Part shown: piece by piece, positions 41,427 through 50,849 of the stretch
Layout: each line of letters starts with the position of its first letter
Numbering within the stretch: the stretch's first letter is position 1
DNA from: Dehalococcoidia bacterium
GTDB lineage: Bacteria > Chloroflexota > Dehalococcoidia > Lucifugimonadales > UBA3495
DNA: 57,115 nucleotides
Reading direction: 5' to 3'
Assembly: GCA_021295965.1 (NCBI GenBank)
Contig: JAGWBI010000010.1
Location: forward strand, 1-57,115
The notes under the pieces: model-generated
What the model was told of the DNA's origin: nothing
The model's database searches: none
What the model saw: the letters and a program-made list of their open reading frames with translations, nothing else
Position numbers and translations under genes: made by a program

Positions 41427-42824
41427 ATGACCACATACACCGTACCCCACCCGCCCAAACCCGTGGTTGACCGAGCAACCCTGCCGCCCGGTCCAGCCGA
41501 ATTGCCTATCGTGGGCCAGTCGTTCCAGTACGTATTCAACTTGCTGGATTTCCTTCACGGGGCCGCAACTTACGGCGATCTGGTTACCCTGTCGGTGAAA
41601 CCGGCCCTGGTGTATATGGTCAACCACCCAGAACTAATACAGGAACTTTTCGTCACCAACCACCGGAGCGTGGGTCGCGGACGAGTCACCGAGACCCTGC
41701 AATACCTGATGGGCTACGGGTTGGTCACATCAGATGGCCCCCTGCACCTGCGCCAGCGTCGCTTGATGCAGCCCCAATTCCACCACCGTCGCATCGCCGC
41801 CTATGCCCAGACAATGACCGATTTCACCCGGCGGCATGAGGCGAACTGGCGCGACGGCGCCAGGGTTGATCTGGCCGGCGAGATGAGCGAACTGACCTTG
41901 CACATCGTGGTCAAGACGCTGTTCGGCCTGGAGCTGCCGGACACGGTGCGACGCATCGGCGCCGCATTCGAACTCAGCAACGACTACATAAAGGCGCGGG
42001 ACAATCAGCCACCGGCGCTGCGCCGACTGTTCCACCGCCTGCCGCTACCGTTTACACGCCGTTTCAAGCGGGGGCTGGCCTACCTGGACGAAACGACCTA
42101 TGGTCTTATCGAGGAGCGCCGCCGATCCGGGCTTGAGGGCGACGACCTGTTGTCCATGTTATTGAACGTGAGGGATGAAGAAGCCGATAATCCGGCAAAC
42201 GCCGTGATGACCGACCAGCAGGTCCGGGACGAGGCAATCACCCTCTTTGCCGCCGGCCACGAAACCACCGCCGTAGCCCTAACCTGGACCTGGTTTCTCC
42301 TGGCTACCCATCCCGATATACAGGCTAGATTCCACGCCGAACTGGATGACGTATTGGGACGCAGATCACCGACGCCAGACGACTTGCCCAAGCTGGCCTT
42401 CACCGAACAGGTACTCACCGAGTCGATGCGGCTGTACCCTCCCATTTGGTCCACAGGCCGAATGACTTTTGAACCCATCACTCTGGGTGGATACCACATT
42501 CCAGCCGGCGCGACCCTGGTCGCGCCCCAGTTGATTAACCAAAGGGACCCGCGATGGTACGACGACCCGCTGGAGTTCTGTCCCAACCGATGGACTCCTG
42601 AGTTCCGCGAACGCCTGCCACGATTCGCCTACTACCCCTTCGGCGGCGGCCCACGCCTCTGCATCGGGGAGGGTTTTGCGTGGATGGAGGCCATGCTGGT
42701 ATTGGCCACCCTTGGGCAGAAGTGGGCAATGCGCCACGACCCGAGCCATCGGATCGAATTGGTACCGCTGGTCTCGCTGCGTCCCAAAGGCGGAATGCCC
42801 ATGTTCCTGGAGCGGCGGGATTAA
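41427..42824 (+). CDS. Cytochrome P450
   Basis: A 465-residue soluble P450. The I-helix oxygen-activation motif is FAAGHETTAVAL, the K-helix ExxR is ESMRLYPP, the meander is PNRWTPEFRERLP and the heme-binding loop is PFGGGPRLCIGEGFAWME with the axial Cys. It resembles the CYP102-like or class-IV-type bacterial enzymes with FGGGPR. The ATG at 41427 follows gaggcaatc; an upstream TTG adds six residues. It has no fused reductase and no ferredoxin neighbour, so electron partners are elsewhere. It probably forms an operon with the amine oxidase, but the common substrate is unknown. Confidence 0.94.
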   Translation: MTTYTVPHPPKPVVDRATLPPGPAELPIVGQSFQYVFNLLDFLHGAATYGDLVTLSVKPALVYMVNHPELIQELFVTNHRSVGRGRVTETLQYLMGYGLVTSDGPLHLRQRRLMQPQFHHRRIAAYAQTMTDFTRRHEANWRDGARVDLAGEMSELTLHIVVKTLFGLELPDTVRRIGAAFELSNDYIKARDNQPPALRRLFHRLPLPFTRRFKRGLAYLDETTYGLIEERRRSGLEGDDLLSMLLNVRDEEADNPANAVMTDQQVRDEAITLFAAGHETTAVALTWTWFLLATHPDIQARFHAELDDVLGRRSPTPDDLPKLAFTEQVLTESMRLYPPIWSTGRMTFEPITLGGYHIPAGATLVAPQLINQRDPRWYDDPLEFCPNRWTPEFRERLPRFAYYPFGGGPRLCIGEGFAWMEAMLVLATLGQKWAMRHDPSHRIELVPLVSLRPKGGMPMFLERRD

Positions 42825-42943
42825 TGGACAGGTGCAGGAATTGAGTGGCAGGTTGCCGCCAAGACATCCAATCTAGATCGGCTGAGAGGGGCGCGCTTTC
42901 CTACGTCGCATCGGGAAGGAGCGCAAAATCGCTCGCCCGGTTT

Positions 42944-42972
42944 TTGACAGTACCGACGGTTCGGGGTAGCAT
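42944..42972 (+). promoter_or_regulatory. Candidate promoter for the PEPCK-like and malate synthase genes
   Basis: TTGACA (42944-42949, full consensus) is followed after 17 nt by TAGCAT (42967-42972, four of six). It lies in the 323-bp gap 42825-43147 upstream of the PEPCK-like gene. Nothing else is recognised in that gap. Confidence 0.5.
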
Positions 42973-43147
42973 ATTTGCTACGTAGCGCAGCTCGCACCTA
43001 ACGTCGTTGACCTCTGACCGAGCACCCCGATTTCGTTCCTCTGCTCCGTTACGCCGCCGGCCGTTATGTTGAGTAGTTGATCTGGTACGCGGCGGTAGCC
43101 AGCCCGAGCCGCCGCGCTCATTTTACCCAGCCACGGGGAGAGATACA

Positions 43148-45451
43148 TTGACTAGCCCTACCTCCAAGCCCGCCGGCCGGCCAGAAGCCACGTCGCCGCT
43201 GATCGGCCCTGAAATCATCCCCGACTTTGAAGCGGCGCTGACCCGGCTCTGTGCCGTTGCACGGCAAGGACAAAGGGCTGACAGCCCGCTGTACAATCCC
43301 TCGGAGGAGTGGATCGTGGGAAAGATGCCCATTTTCCAGGATCTTCCGTCCGAGAGGCAGGCTGAACTGTTGGCCGAAGCCGAGGCGCTGGAAGCTGAGG
43401 CCGTCGAAGCCAACGCCGCCGGACGCGCCGCCGGTAAAGTATGGCCTGAAACCGTGTTTCGCCTGGACAATGGGGGACTGGCGTTTTTCAGCCAACTGGG
43501 AGTGGTGCGGCGGCCTGATCTGACGCAATATTTCGTGGAGGGATTCACGCGCAACCGAGACGCTTTAGCGTTCTCTGAGGATAATCAGCAACTCTTCACC
43601 GGAATCTTCCATCGAGTCTGCGACAAGATGGAGGCCAGCTTCGCCACCGGCGATGCCATAGTACAAACCGACCGGCAGATTTGCGACGCACCCGGTCGGT
43701 CTTTTCACGCGCGACAACTGCTGTTCGGCACCCGGTATATGCAGGCTCCCTATATGTGGCGCCGGCTCACTTTCGACCTGCCGCAGGGGCAATGGCAGGA
43801 CCCGCCGGATATTCTTGAGGTGTCCGTTCCGCACTGGATGGACGACCTGGACCTTGACGAGGGTTTGAAGACGCGATTACGCGACGCGGGCATCACCCAA
43901 CTGGTTTTCAAAGCGCCGACGCGGGGTCTTTCGCTCCATTTCGGCTTTGACTACGTGGGCGAACACAAGATGGGTCCGCTCTCCATCGCCATGCACCAGG
44001 TTAAGCAGAAAAACGGGTTGGCGGTGCAGGCTGCGTTGAGCATGGCCCGCGTGCGGAAGCTGGATGGCGAACTCGCCAACACCGCCCTGGTCACGGTCGG
44101 CCCGTCGCTTCACGGGAAAAGCACGCTGACCATCATGGTTGAGTTGGCGAACAGCGAACTGGCCGGCGTGTTGAATCTGCCTACCGACCCCGAAGAAGGG
44201 GTCTATCCGATGAACGACGACATCGTGCTGCTCCAGCCCCTGGAGGACCCGGTCGCGAGCAACCGGGGCGGGCGGCGCGCGGTGATTTCCCACGCCATCG
44301 ACGGGACGGAGAACAACTTCTACGCGGTTCCTTTCGGATTGACTCAGGAGGACGACCCCATCACTTACGACGTCCTGCGGGGCGCTCCCGGTGTAACCTC
44401 ACCCGACGAAACCCTGGAAAACGTTCCGGTTCACGTGAATAGCCAGGAACCCAATTATTTGGAAAATCCGGTCCGCAATATGCGGATGATACTGTCGCGG
44501 CGCGGCTTGTTGCAGCGCAAGGGGGCAGCCGGCTTGATTTCCAACATCACCGGCGGACGCCTGACCGATTCGGTCCACGTACCGATGGAGAACACGGACC
44601 GGGTGTTCTGGCAAGAGGTGATGCGCCAGAACACGGTTATACCGCCCCTGCGCCGCCTGAGCCTGGAGCAATACATCCGCGTGCTGATGTACGGTGAAGC
44701 GGTGCAGATGGGAGCGGCTATCGGCGCCATCGGCCGTCCCTACGTCGAGTATTTCTCCGATCCGTTTATCATCGGCCTCGAGGATGAGAACGCCAACCTG
44801 CTTTACCATGTGCTGCAACAGCTGGCGTGGGGCGGGATGCCGCAGGAATACTACGCCTTCAATACCGGCGGAGTGGGCGCCGACAGCAACGAAGAAGCTT
44901 CAGGCTCACGGTATTTGAACATACCCCGTGAATTGACGATGATGCTACAGGAGGCGTTGCTCCGTAACGCGGTCAAGTTCGAATACGACGGGATACTCCG
45001 CTCGGAAGTGGCGGTGGCGATTCTGGACGCCGACGGCGACGAGGTAGTTGATCTGCGTGAGAAATGGCTGCCGGTCAACATCTACGGAGAAGAAGACTAC
45101 GCTGATCGAGTGGCCGAATTGATGCACCGCCGTTACTACGGCCGGGACCAGCAGGACAAAGCCGGCATTCTGCGGTACACCAAAGTGGTCAACACCATCC
45201 TGGATATCGGCGATGTGCCGTCGCCCAGCAACGAACGGGAACTTTCCTGGCTGCTGTCGTTCTATTGGTCACTGGACCAGGCTTACGAAACATTGGATGA
45301 AACAGCGGCGCACCGCGCCGAAGGGATGCGGCCGGTTTCCTACCAGCTGCGCGAACTTCAACGCAAATACCAGGAAGGCCTGGGTCGGGGCTTGGCCATC
45401 GCGGAAGCCGATCGAAAGAGCCTGACCGATCTCGCGTTGCGAGCAGGGTAG
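43148..45451 (+). CDS. Divergent ATP-type phosphoenolpyruvate carboxykinase-like protein
   Basis: A 767-residue protein, longer than a standard ATP-PEPCK (about 520-540). The kinase-like half carries a P-loop GPSLHGKST (318-326) where PEPCK has G-x-S-G-T-G-K-T, then YPMNDDIVLL (Asp357, Asp358) like the PEPCK kinase-2 region, and VIPPLRRLSLEQYIRVLMYG, which parallels the PEPCK stretch V-L-P-P-V-x-x-L-T-P-E-Q. YYAFNTGGVG matches the family's A-Y-L-V-N-T-G-W. The N-terminal 300 residues are family-specific. It starts with TTG 43148 after cggggagagatac. Being directly upstream of malate synthase supports a gluconeogenic or anaplerotic role. I infer the family from patterns, not from high identity. 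Confidence 0.6.
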   Translation: MTSPTSKPAGRPEATSPLIGPEIIPDFEAALTRLCAVARQGQRADSPLYNPSEEWIVGKMPIFQDLPSERQAELLAEAEALEAEAVEANAAGRAAGKVWPETVFRLDNGGLAFFSQLGVVRRPDLTQYFVEGFTRNRDALAFSEDNQQLFTGIFHRVCDKMEASFATGDAIVQTDRQICDAPGRSFHARQLLFGTRYMQAPYMWRRLTFDLPQGQWQDPPDILEVSVPHWMDDLDLDEGLKTRLRDAGITQLVFKAPTRGLSLHFGFDYVGEHKMGPLSIAMHQVKQKNGLAVQAALSMARVRKLDGELANTALVTVGPSLHGKSTLTIMVELANSELAGVLNLPTDPEEGVYPMNDDIVLLQPLEDPVASNRGGRRAVISHAIDGTENNFYAVPFGLTQEDDPITYDVLRGAPGVTSPDETLENVPVHVNSQEPNYLENPVRNMRMILSRRGLLQRKGAAGLISNITGGRLTDSVHVPMENTDRVFWQEVMRQNTVIPPLRRLSLEQYIRVLMYGEAVQMGAAIGAIGRPYVEYFSDPFIIGLEDENANLLYHVLQQLAWGGMPQEYYAFNTGGVGADSNEEASGSRYLNIPRELTMMLQEALLRNAVKFEYDGILRSEVAVAILDADGDEVVDLREKWLPVNIYGEEDYADRVAELMHRRYYGRDQQDKAGILRYTKVVNTILDIGDVPSPSNERELSWLLSFYWSLDQAYETLDETAAHRAEGMRPVSYQLRELQRKYQEGLGRGLAIAEADRKSLTDLALRAG

Positions 45452-45599
45452 GCCGCAAAATTTCAGACACGCCGACATTTGATTCCGCTGGGCGGAGGGA
45501 CACGCTCGATGCCGGCGAGGGATGCCTGGCCGCGGGATGAAAGCGGCTGCGCGAGGGAACCACATACCCCAGAAACTTGGAAAACCAGGATAGGCAAAT

Positions 45600-47177
45600 A
45601 TGGCAAATAACAACATTCAGATCCTCGGCGCTGTTCCGGGTCAGTACGGAGACATTCTCACCGATGGCGCGTTGGAATTCGTCGCTGATTTGCATCGCAA
45701 TTTTGAGGCCACGCGACGGCGGCTGATGCAGGCGCGAGTTCGCCGCCAGGCCGAGATCGATGCCGGCGCTACGCCGGATTTCCTTTCCGAAACTCGAAAC
45801 GTGCGGGAAGGCGACTGGCGGGTACAACCGGCACCGGCCGATCTGACCAACCGACGAGTGGAGATCACCGGCCCGTCGTCAAACCGACGCATGGTGATAA
45901 ACGCGCTGAATTGCGGCGCGCAGGTCTATATGACGGACTTCGAGGACGCCCATTCGCCGGCCTGGTTGCCCACCCTGGACGGACAGTTGAACGTGCGGGA
46001 CGCTTACCGGCGCACAATCAGCGACGAAGCCGCTGACGGCCGGCAATACCGGCTGAACGAAGATTTGGCCACCCTTTGCGTCCGACCTCGCGGGTTGCAC
46101 CTGATGGAGCGCCACATCCTGGTTGACGGGGAACCGGTCGCCGGCAGTTTTTTCGATTTCGGTCTGACTGTTTTTCACAACCACGTCGCCCAGCAAAGTC
46201 ACGGCACCGGCCCCTATTACTACCTGCCGAAATTGCAGTCTCACCTGGAAGCCCGATTGTGGAATGACGTTTTCAAATATGCCGAGGAGTGTCTGGGTAT
46301 TCCGCAGGGGACGATCAGCCCGACCGTCCTGATTGAGCACATTCTGGCGGCTTTTGAGATGGAGGAGATCCTGTACGAACTGCGGGAGCGGCCGGCGGGA
46401 TTGAACCTGGGGCGCTGGGACTACATATTCAGTGTCATCAAGGTTTTCAACAAGCGTGGCGACATGGTGTTCCCCGATCGGTCGCAGGTTACGATGGCGA
46501 CGCACTTCCTGACCTCTGCGGCGCAGTTGCTGGTGAATACCTGCCATCGTCGCGGGGCGCACGCATTGGGCGGTATGTCCGCATTCATTCCGCGCCGGGA
46601 TGACACGGCGGCCAACGATGCCGCCTTCGCCCAGGTTCGGGCCGACAAACAGCGGGAGGCCGATCAGGGTTTCGATGGAGCGTGGATAGCGCACCCCGGC
46701 CTGGTGGAACCAGTGTTGGATGTATTCCAATCCGCCTTTTCCACCGACAACCAGCTTTCGGTTATACCGGAAGTCCGCATCGCGCCTGATGATCTGCTGG
46801 CCGTTCCGGAGGGCCAGATTACCGAGGCTGGCCTGCGCAATAACGTCAGCGTGGCGTTGCAGTACATCGACGCCTGGACCCGGGGCAACGGCGCCGTTGC
46901 CATCTACGGGTTGATGGAAGACGCGGCCACCGCCGAAATCTCGCGGTCTCAACTTTGGCAATGGCTCCACCACGGTTCCAATCTGGAAGACGGGCGCCCG
47001 ATCACTGCGGACCTGTACCGGCAGGCGCGGGCGGAGGAAGCGGCGGCTCTGGTCGGGCAGCGGGGCCAGGACAACCCGGGCGCGCTGGATAAGGCCGTGG
47101 AGTTGCTGGACGAAATCGTGCTGTCCGATGAGTTCGTCGAGTTCCTCACGTTGCCCGGCTACCGTTACCTGGATTAG
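45600..47177 (+). CDS. aceB: Malate synthase
   Basis: A 525-residue malate synthase A that condenses glyoxylate and acetyl-CoA to malate. The conserved segments are QVYMTDFEDAHSP, CVRPRGLHLMERH (Arg binding glyoxylate), VLIEHILAAFEMEEILYELR (magnesium-binding Glu), SVIKVFNKR and GAHALGGMSAFIPRRD. The C-terminal SRSQLWQWLHHGSNLEDGR contains the catalytic-base region. Isocitrate lyase is not in the window. ATG 45600 follows a weak site (ggataggcaaat). The upstream PEPCK-like gene and this one are on the same strand, consistent with C2-unit assimilation to sugar. Confidence 0.96.
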   Translation: MANNNIQILGAVPGQYGDILTDGALEFVADLHRNFEATRRRLMQARVRRQAEIDAGATPDFLSETRNVREGDWRVQPAPADLTNRRVEITGPSSNRRMVINALNCGAQVYMTDFEDAHSPAWLPTLDGQLNVRDAYRRTISDEAADGRQYRLNEDLATLCVRPRGLHLMERHILVDGEPVAGSFFDFGLTVFHNHVAQQSHGTGPYYYLPKLQSHLEARLWNDVFKYAEECLGIPQGTISPTVLIEHILAAFEMEEILYELRERPAGLNLGRWDYIFSVIKVFNKRGDMVFPDRSQVTMATHFLTSAAQLLVNTCHRRGAHALGGMSAFIPRRDDTAANDAAFAQVRADKQREADQGFDGAWIAHPGLVEPVLDVFQSAFSTDNQLSVIPEVRIAPDDLLAVPEGQITEAGLRNNVSVALQYIDAWTRGNGAVAIYGLMEDAATAEISRSQLWQWLHHGSNLEDGRPITADLYRQARAEEAAALVGQRGQDNPGALDKAVELLDEIVLSDEFVEFLTLPGYRYLD

Positions 47178-47192
47178 ACGAGGACAACCATA

Positions 47193-47900
47193 ATGGCAAC
47201 GTCTCACGTTGAAAACGTTGTTCTCAGTCCGGAGTTGCCAGACTCCGACCTGTCCCACCCGGTGTCGGTTAACATTCGTCCAATACTAGAATCTGTAGCC
47301 GGCAAGCTTAGCGACCACGAGATCGACCAGTGGCTTGTCGGCTGCGCCCAGGCAAACGAAGGGCGCGGGTTCTACTTGGAGTTGACATCCGACGGTGAGT
47401 TGGTGATCAATCCAATGGTGAACATGGACGGCTATTTTGCCGAAGCTGACTTTGGTAGCGATTTGGTTTTCTGGTCCAGGCGATACGGCGGGCGCGCCGC
47501 GGGGGCGGGAGGGATCATCAGATTGCCCGATGGTACGCGCGTACAGCCGGACGCCGCCTGGCTGTCACCTGAGCAGATGGAACTCCTGATGCCGATTACG
47601 TCCAGAGCGATCACCCTCTGTCCGGTCTTCGTGGCTGAGATAATGTCCGGTACCGATACGTTGCCACCTTTGCAGCGCAAGATGGAGCGGTACATCGTAA
47701 ATGGCGCCCAATTGGCCTGGCTGATCGATCCCTACCGCCGGCGGGTGTACATATATCGTCCGGACATTGCCGTGGAAGTGTTGGAGGAACCGGAGATAAT
47801 CAGTGGGGACCCTGTCATGCCGGGTTTCGTTTTCGAGGTGCGCCGTCGCATCTTCTCGCTGCATGAAACCGACGGGGATGAGAGCGACCGCCGAATATGA
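47193..47900 (+). CDS. Uma2-family (DUF820) protein
   Basis: A 235-residue Uma2-family protein. Its core matches the family: PDGTRVQPDAAWLSPEQ (PD), PVFVAEIMSGTDTLPPLQRKMERY (Glu and Lys of the PD-(D/E)xK site), NGAQLAWLIDPYRRRVYIYRP. It differs from the 16134 protein in lacking the coiled-coil tail. The ATG at 47193 lies only 15 bp after the malate synthase stop. Its stop overlaps the start of the exonuclease gene in an ATGA arrangement, so the two nuclease-like proteins are probably translationally coupled. Confidence 0.82.
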   Translation: MATSHVENVVLSPELPDSDLSHPVSVNIRPILESVAGKLSDHEIDQWLVGCAQANEGRGFYLELTSDGELVINPMVNMDGYFAEADFGSDLVFWSRRYGGRAAGAGGIIRLPDGTRVQPDAAWLSPEQMELLMPITSRAITLCPVFVAEIMSGTDTLPPLQRKMERYIVNGAQLAWLIDPYRRRVYIYRPDIAVEVLEEPEIISGDPVMPGFVFEVRRRIFSLHETDGDESDRRI

Positions 47901-48766
47901 AAATCCATCTGGTTGACGGTACGTACGAGCTATTCCGCGCCCACTATTCACCCCGCCCGGGTCGCATTACTCCCGACGGTCGGGAAATCAAGGCGACCCA
48001 TGGAATGACGCAGTCCCTCATTGCCCTGCTGGGACAATCCGAAGTCACCCATGTGGCCGTCGCTTTTGATACTGTAATCCGCTCCTTCCGCAACGACCTT
48101 TTTGATGGTTACAAGACGGGAGACGGCGTTGAGCCGGCGCTACTGGCGCAGTTTCCCCTGGCGGAACGGATTACCGCCGCCCTTGGCCTTACCGTGTGGC
48201 CGATGGTTGAGTTCGAAGCGGACGACGCCATCGGCGCCGCTGCCGTCCGTTTCGCGGCTTCGCCGCTGGTTGAACAAGTGGTGATGTGTTCGCCGGACAA
48301 AGACCTGGCGCAGGTGGTATCGGGCGACCGGGTGGTGATGCTGGACCGGCGCAAGCGGGAAGTAATCGACGAGGACGGCGTGGTGGCAAAATTTGGCGTT
48401 TCCCCGCCGTCGATACCCGACTACCTCGCGTTGGTGGGGGACTCTGCCGACGGCATACCCGGCATCAGAGGCTGGGGAGCGCGAACCACCGCGACCGTCC
48501 TGACCCGTTACGAAAGTATGGACCAGATCCCGACCGACGCTGCGGATTGGGACCTCAGCGTTCGGGGGGCAGCCAACCTGGTCAAAGTCATGACCGAGCA
48601 ATGGGACAACGCCCAACTCTACCGCCAACTGGCGACGCTGCGGTTGGACGTCCCATTGCCCGAAACTGAGCCTGAACAGTTGCGTTGGAAGGGCGTGCGG
48701 CAGCCGGAATTCGCGGACCTGTGCCAATCGCTTGGCTTGGAATCCCTGCTCAATCGGCTACCGTAG
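47897..48766 (+). CDS. 5'-3' exonuclease (DNA polymerase I N-terminal-type FEN)
   Basis: A 289-residue stand-alone flap endonuclease/5'-3' exonuclease. It has the acidic metal residues of the family in HLVDGTYELFRAHY (Asp7), VAFDTVIRSFRNDLF, EFEADDAIGAAA, VVMCSPDKDLAQVV and LVGDSADGIPGIRGWGARTT (helix-hairpin-helix). It lacks the polymerase part. Such proteins remove RNA primers or flaps in bacteria whose Pol I lacks this domain or as an accessory copy. Its start overlaps the Uma2 stop by 4 bp. The TAG stop is supplied by the first three bases of a 26-bp dispersed palindrome (48764-48789). Confidence 0.9.
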   Translation: MKIHLVDGTYELFRAHYSPRPGRITPDGREIKATHGMTQSLIALLGQSEVTHVAVAFDTVIRSFRNDLFDGYKTGDGVEPALLAQFPLAERITAALGLTVWPMVEFEADDAIGAAAVRFAASPLVEQVVMCSPDKDLAQVVSGDRVVMLDRRKREVIDEDGVVAKFGVSPPSIPDYLALVGDSADGIPGIRGWGARTTATVLTRYESMDQIPTDAADWDLSVRGAANLVKVMTEQWDNAQLYRQLATLRLDVPLPETEPEQLRWKGVRQPEFADLCQSLGLESLLNRLP

Positions 48767-48789
48767 GGGCGAATAATTATTCGCCCCTA
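48764..48789. repeat. 26-bp perfect palindrome, possible bidirectional terminator
   Basis: taggggcgaataa is followed directly by its reverse complement, ttattcgccccta. It overlaps the stop codon of the exonuclease gene and lies just before the end of the convergent TPR gene, where a terminator is expected. It is the third copy of the 3758-3783 repeat. Confidence 0.7.
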
Positions 48790-48800
48790 AACAATTCGCG

Positions 48801-50246
48801 TTAGCCGCAGTCAACCGACGCCGCCAGCCGTTGGAGCTCGGCAGCGGCTTGATCAGCCGTAGGCGCCCAGGCGGCGCGGGCCTGGGCCAGCAACCGGCGC
48901 GAGGCGTCCGGGTTGCCCTGGACGGCTTCGGCCTCCAGGCGACCCATCCAGTACGTGTCTCGGACTGACGACCGCCTGGACAGTCGCTCATCCAGCATTC
49001 CCTTGGCTTCGTCGTAGCGTCCGGCACGGACGTAGGCTTCCAACAGGGTGTCTTCGAAAACCTCTCGCTGGGCGTGGCTCCCTCCGATGCGCGCCAGCAC
49101 GGGATAGGTCGGGGCCATCAGATTGGCGGCCTCATCGTAGTCGCCGGCGGCGAAAGCGGCCGCACCCAGCGCAATGGGAAGCGACATTTCACGGGACAAG
49201 TCGTCCCCCGTTTCACCCTGGGCGGTGAGACGGTCCACCAACTGTTGCGTGGCGTCGGCATCGCCGGCGCCGGCAAATGCCAGGGCCGCGTGGCAGTCGC
49301 GGAACGCCGCTCCCGGTCCGGTGGCTGCCGGCAACGCCAGCTCCCGCACCTCGTCCCAAGGCTTGCCCGGCTCTTCTCCCGAATAGACCTGCAAACGCCA
49401 CATCAGCGACGCCGCGTCCTGCAGGTTCGCCAGGTTCCGCGCCTGCACTCCGGGCCGGATGTGGGTTTCGTACAAGTCTAGGGCCTGGCTGTACCGCCCC
49501 TGCGCCAACTCGAACAACGCCAGGTGCCATGACAGGTGGGTATTGTAGGAGGCCCTCCGGTCAAAGCCATCCAGCCAATCCGCGAGCCAACGTCCGCCGT
49601 TCAGGGCATCGCCCTGCTCGAAGTAGGAGTGGGTCACGGAGTGGCAGGCCACCGCGTTCAAGGGGTTGCCTTCCAGCGAGCGCGTGGCCAAATCCATCGC
49701 CTTTTCGGGCTGATTGGTTTCGTGGTGCGCGAAGGCGTACTGGCCAAGGAACGCCCAATCGTCTCCGTTAACCGGCGCCACCTTGTTCATCATCGCCATC
49801 AGGTGGTTGGGGAAGTCGGGTACGCCGGCGCCGAAACAGCCCAGCATATAGAGTCGTTGCGCGACTCGCATCGCCAGCGTATCGGTGGGAAAGTCGTTCA
49901 GGTGCTCATGGACCAGGCCGATGGCTTCCGTCCCCTTGCCGTGGGTGAAACAGTGCATGATGGTGGCGATCTGCCTTTCTTCCCGTGAGCAGCCCGCCGC
50001 GAGCTCGACGCCTTTCCCCGCCATTTCCCGGGCCGCAGGGACGTTCTGCTGCAAGTGCAGGATGTAGGCTAGCACGACGTGGGCCATTGCAAACCCATCG
50101 TCAGCGGCAATCGCGGCCTGAAGCTTCTCTTCCGGCCCGTAATTTTGGGACAGCACTAAGTCCAAGCCCTCATGATACGAGTCGGCGGCAGTTGGAGAGG
50201 AAGTCGTGACAGTGAGTCCACTTCGATTTTTCACCATGGCACACAT
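48801..50246 (-). CDS. Tetratricopeptide-repeat protein, TTC38-like
   Basis: A 481-residue all-helical protein with TPR-type repeats along its length (for example EEKLQAAIAADDGFAMAHVV, ALDLYETHIRPGVQARN, AFAAGDYDEAANLMAPTYPV and AYVRAGRYDEAKGMLDERLS). The central ACHSVTHSYFEQGDALNGGRW with SYNTHLSWHLALFELAQG resembles the TTC38 family, whose biochemical role is not established. There is no signal peptide or catalytic motif I recognise. The ATG at 50246 is chosen; MCAM allows a second ATG 9 bp on. It is convergent with the exonuclease gene. Confidence 0.8.
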   Translation of the reverse strand: MCAMVKNRSGLTVTTSSPTAADSYHEGLDLVLSQNYGPEEKLQAAIAADDGFAMAHVVLAYILHLQQNVPAAREMAGKGVELAAGCSREERQIATIMHCFTHGKGTEAIGLVHEHLNDFPTDTLAMRVAQRLYMLGCFGAGVPDFPNHLMAMMNKVAPVNGDDWAFLGQYAFAHHETNQPEKAMDLATRSLEGNPLNAVACHSVTHSYFEQGDALNGGRWLADWLDGFDRRASYNTHLSWHLALFELAQGRYSQALDLYETHIRPGVQARNLANLQDAASLMWRLQVYSGEEPGKPWDEVRELALPAATGPGAAFRDCHAALAFAGAGDADATQQLVDRLTAQGETGDDLSREMSLPIALGAAAFAAGDYDEAANLMAPTYPVLARIGGSHAQREVFEDTLLEAYVRAGRYDEAKGMLDERLSRRSSVRDTYWMGRLEAEAVQGNPDASRRLLAQARAAWAPTADQAAAELQRLAASVDCG

Positions 50247-50849
50247 CGGGATGCCCTCCTGAAATAGCGAGTATGTACTGGCAGATTACCACAACGTTGG
50301 CGCGGATTGCAGACGCTACCCGATACCGCCGGAAGAAGATACGCCTTCGCCACTCAACCGATTGCGAAAGCCGAACGTGCCTACGCGACCGTGTCTTCGG
50401 ACACGCGGACCCGATTATATTACCGGCCGGCGCGCATAGGTGATTTTGAATATTCAGAATGTTTTCACAAAATTGTGTTCTATTTCCACCGAAATCCGAT
50501 TATAATGTCAGCTATATTCGACAGACGGGTTGAGAGTGCAGGCACTTATAGGCCGCACGACAACGAAAGACACCGCTCGTCCAACAGTCAATAGACGGGT
50601 CTCGGGCGGCAGAAACAAGGAACTCTGGGGACAAAAAGGCGAGTAGCGATCGCGGGCCGTATCCGCCCGCAACAGATGTGTGAAAAGCAGCGTTTGACGG
50701 ATGCTTATTGCCTAGCCTCCTACGCTTGACAACTCCTTACGCATACCCGAATAACGCGCACCAAGATGCCAACCGGTAGCGTACGGCAGTAGTCAACCAA
50801 CCATCTACTGGATATCGATACAGTCAGCATATCGCCCAATGGAGAAATT
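50247..50849. other. Noncoding 603-bp region with an AT-rich patch
   Basis: No gene is supported. An AT-rich patch (about 50415-50520) contains a consensus -10 TATAAT at 50501-50506, but the -35 at 17-nt spacing (TTCTAT) is poor. A 95-residue open frame at 50307-50594 has no ribosome binding site. The region may carry promoters for the small membrane protein and, on the other strand, for the TPR gene. Confidence 0.5.

Noticed and set aside
50307..50594. 95-residue open frame in the noncoding region after the TPR gene
   Set aside because: No ribosome binding site, no recognisable motif, and it crosses an AT-rich promoter-like patch.
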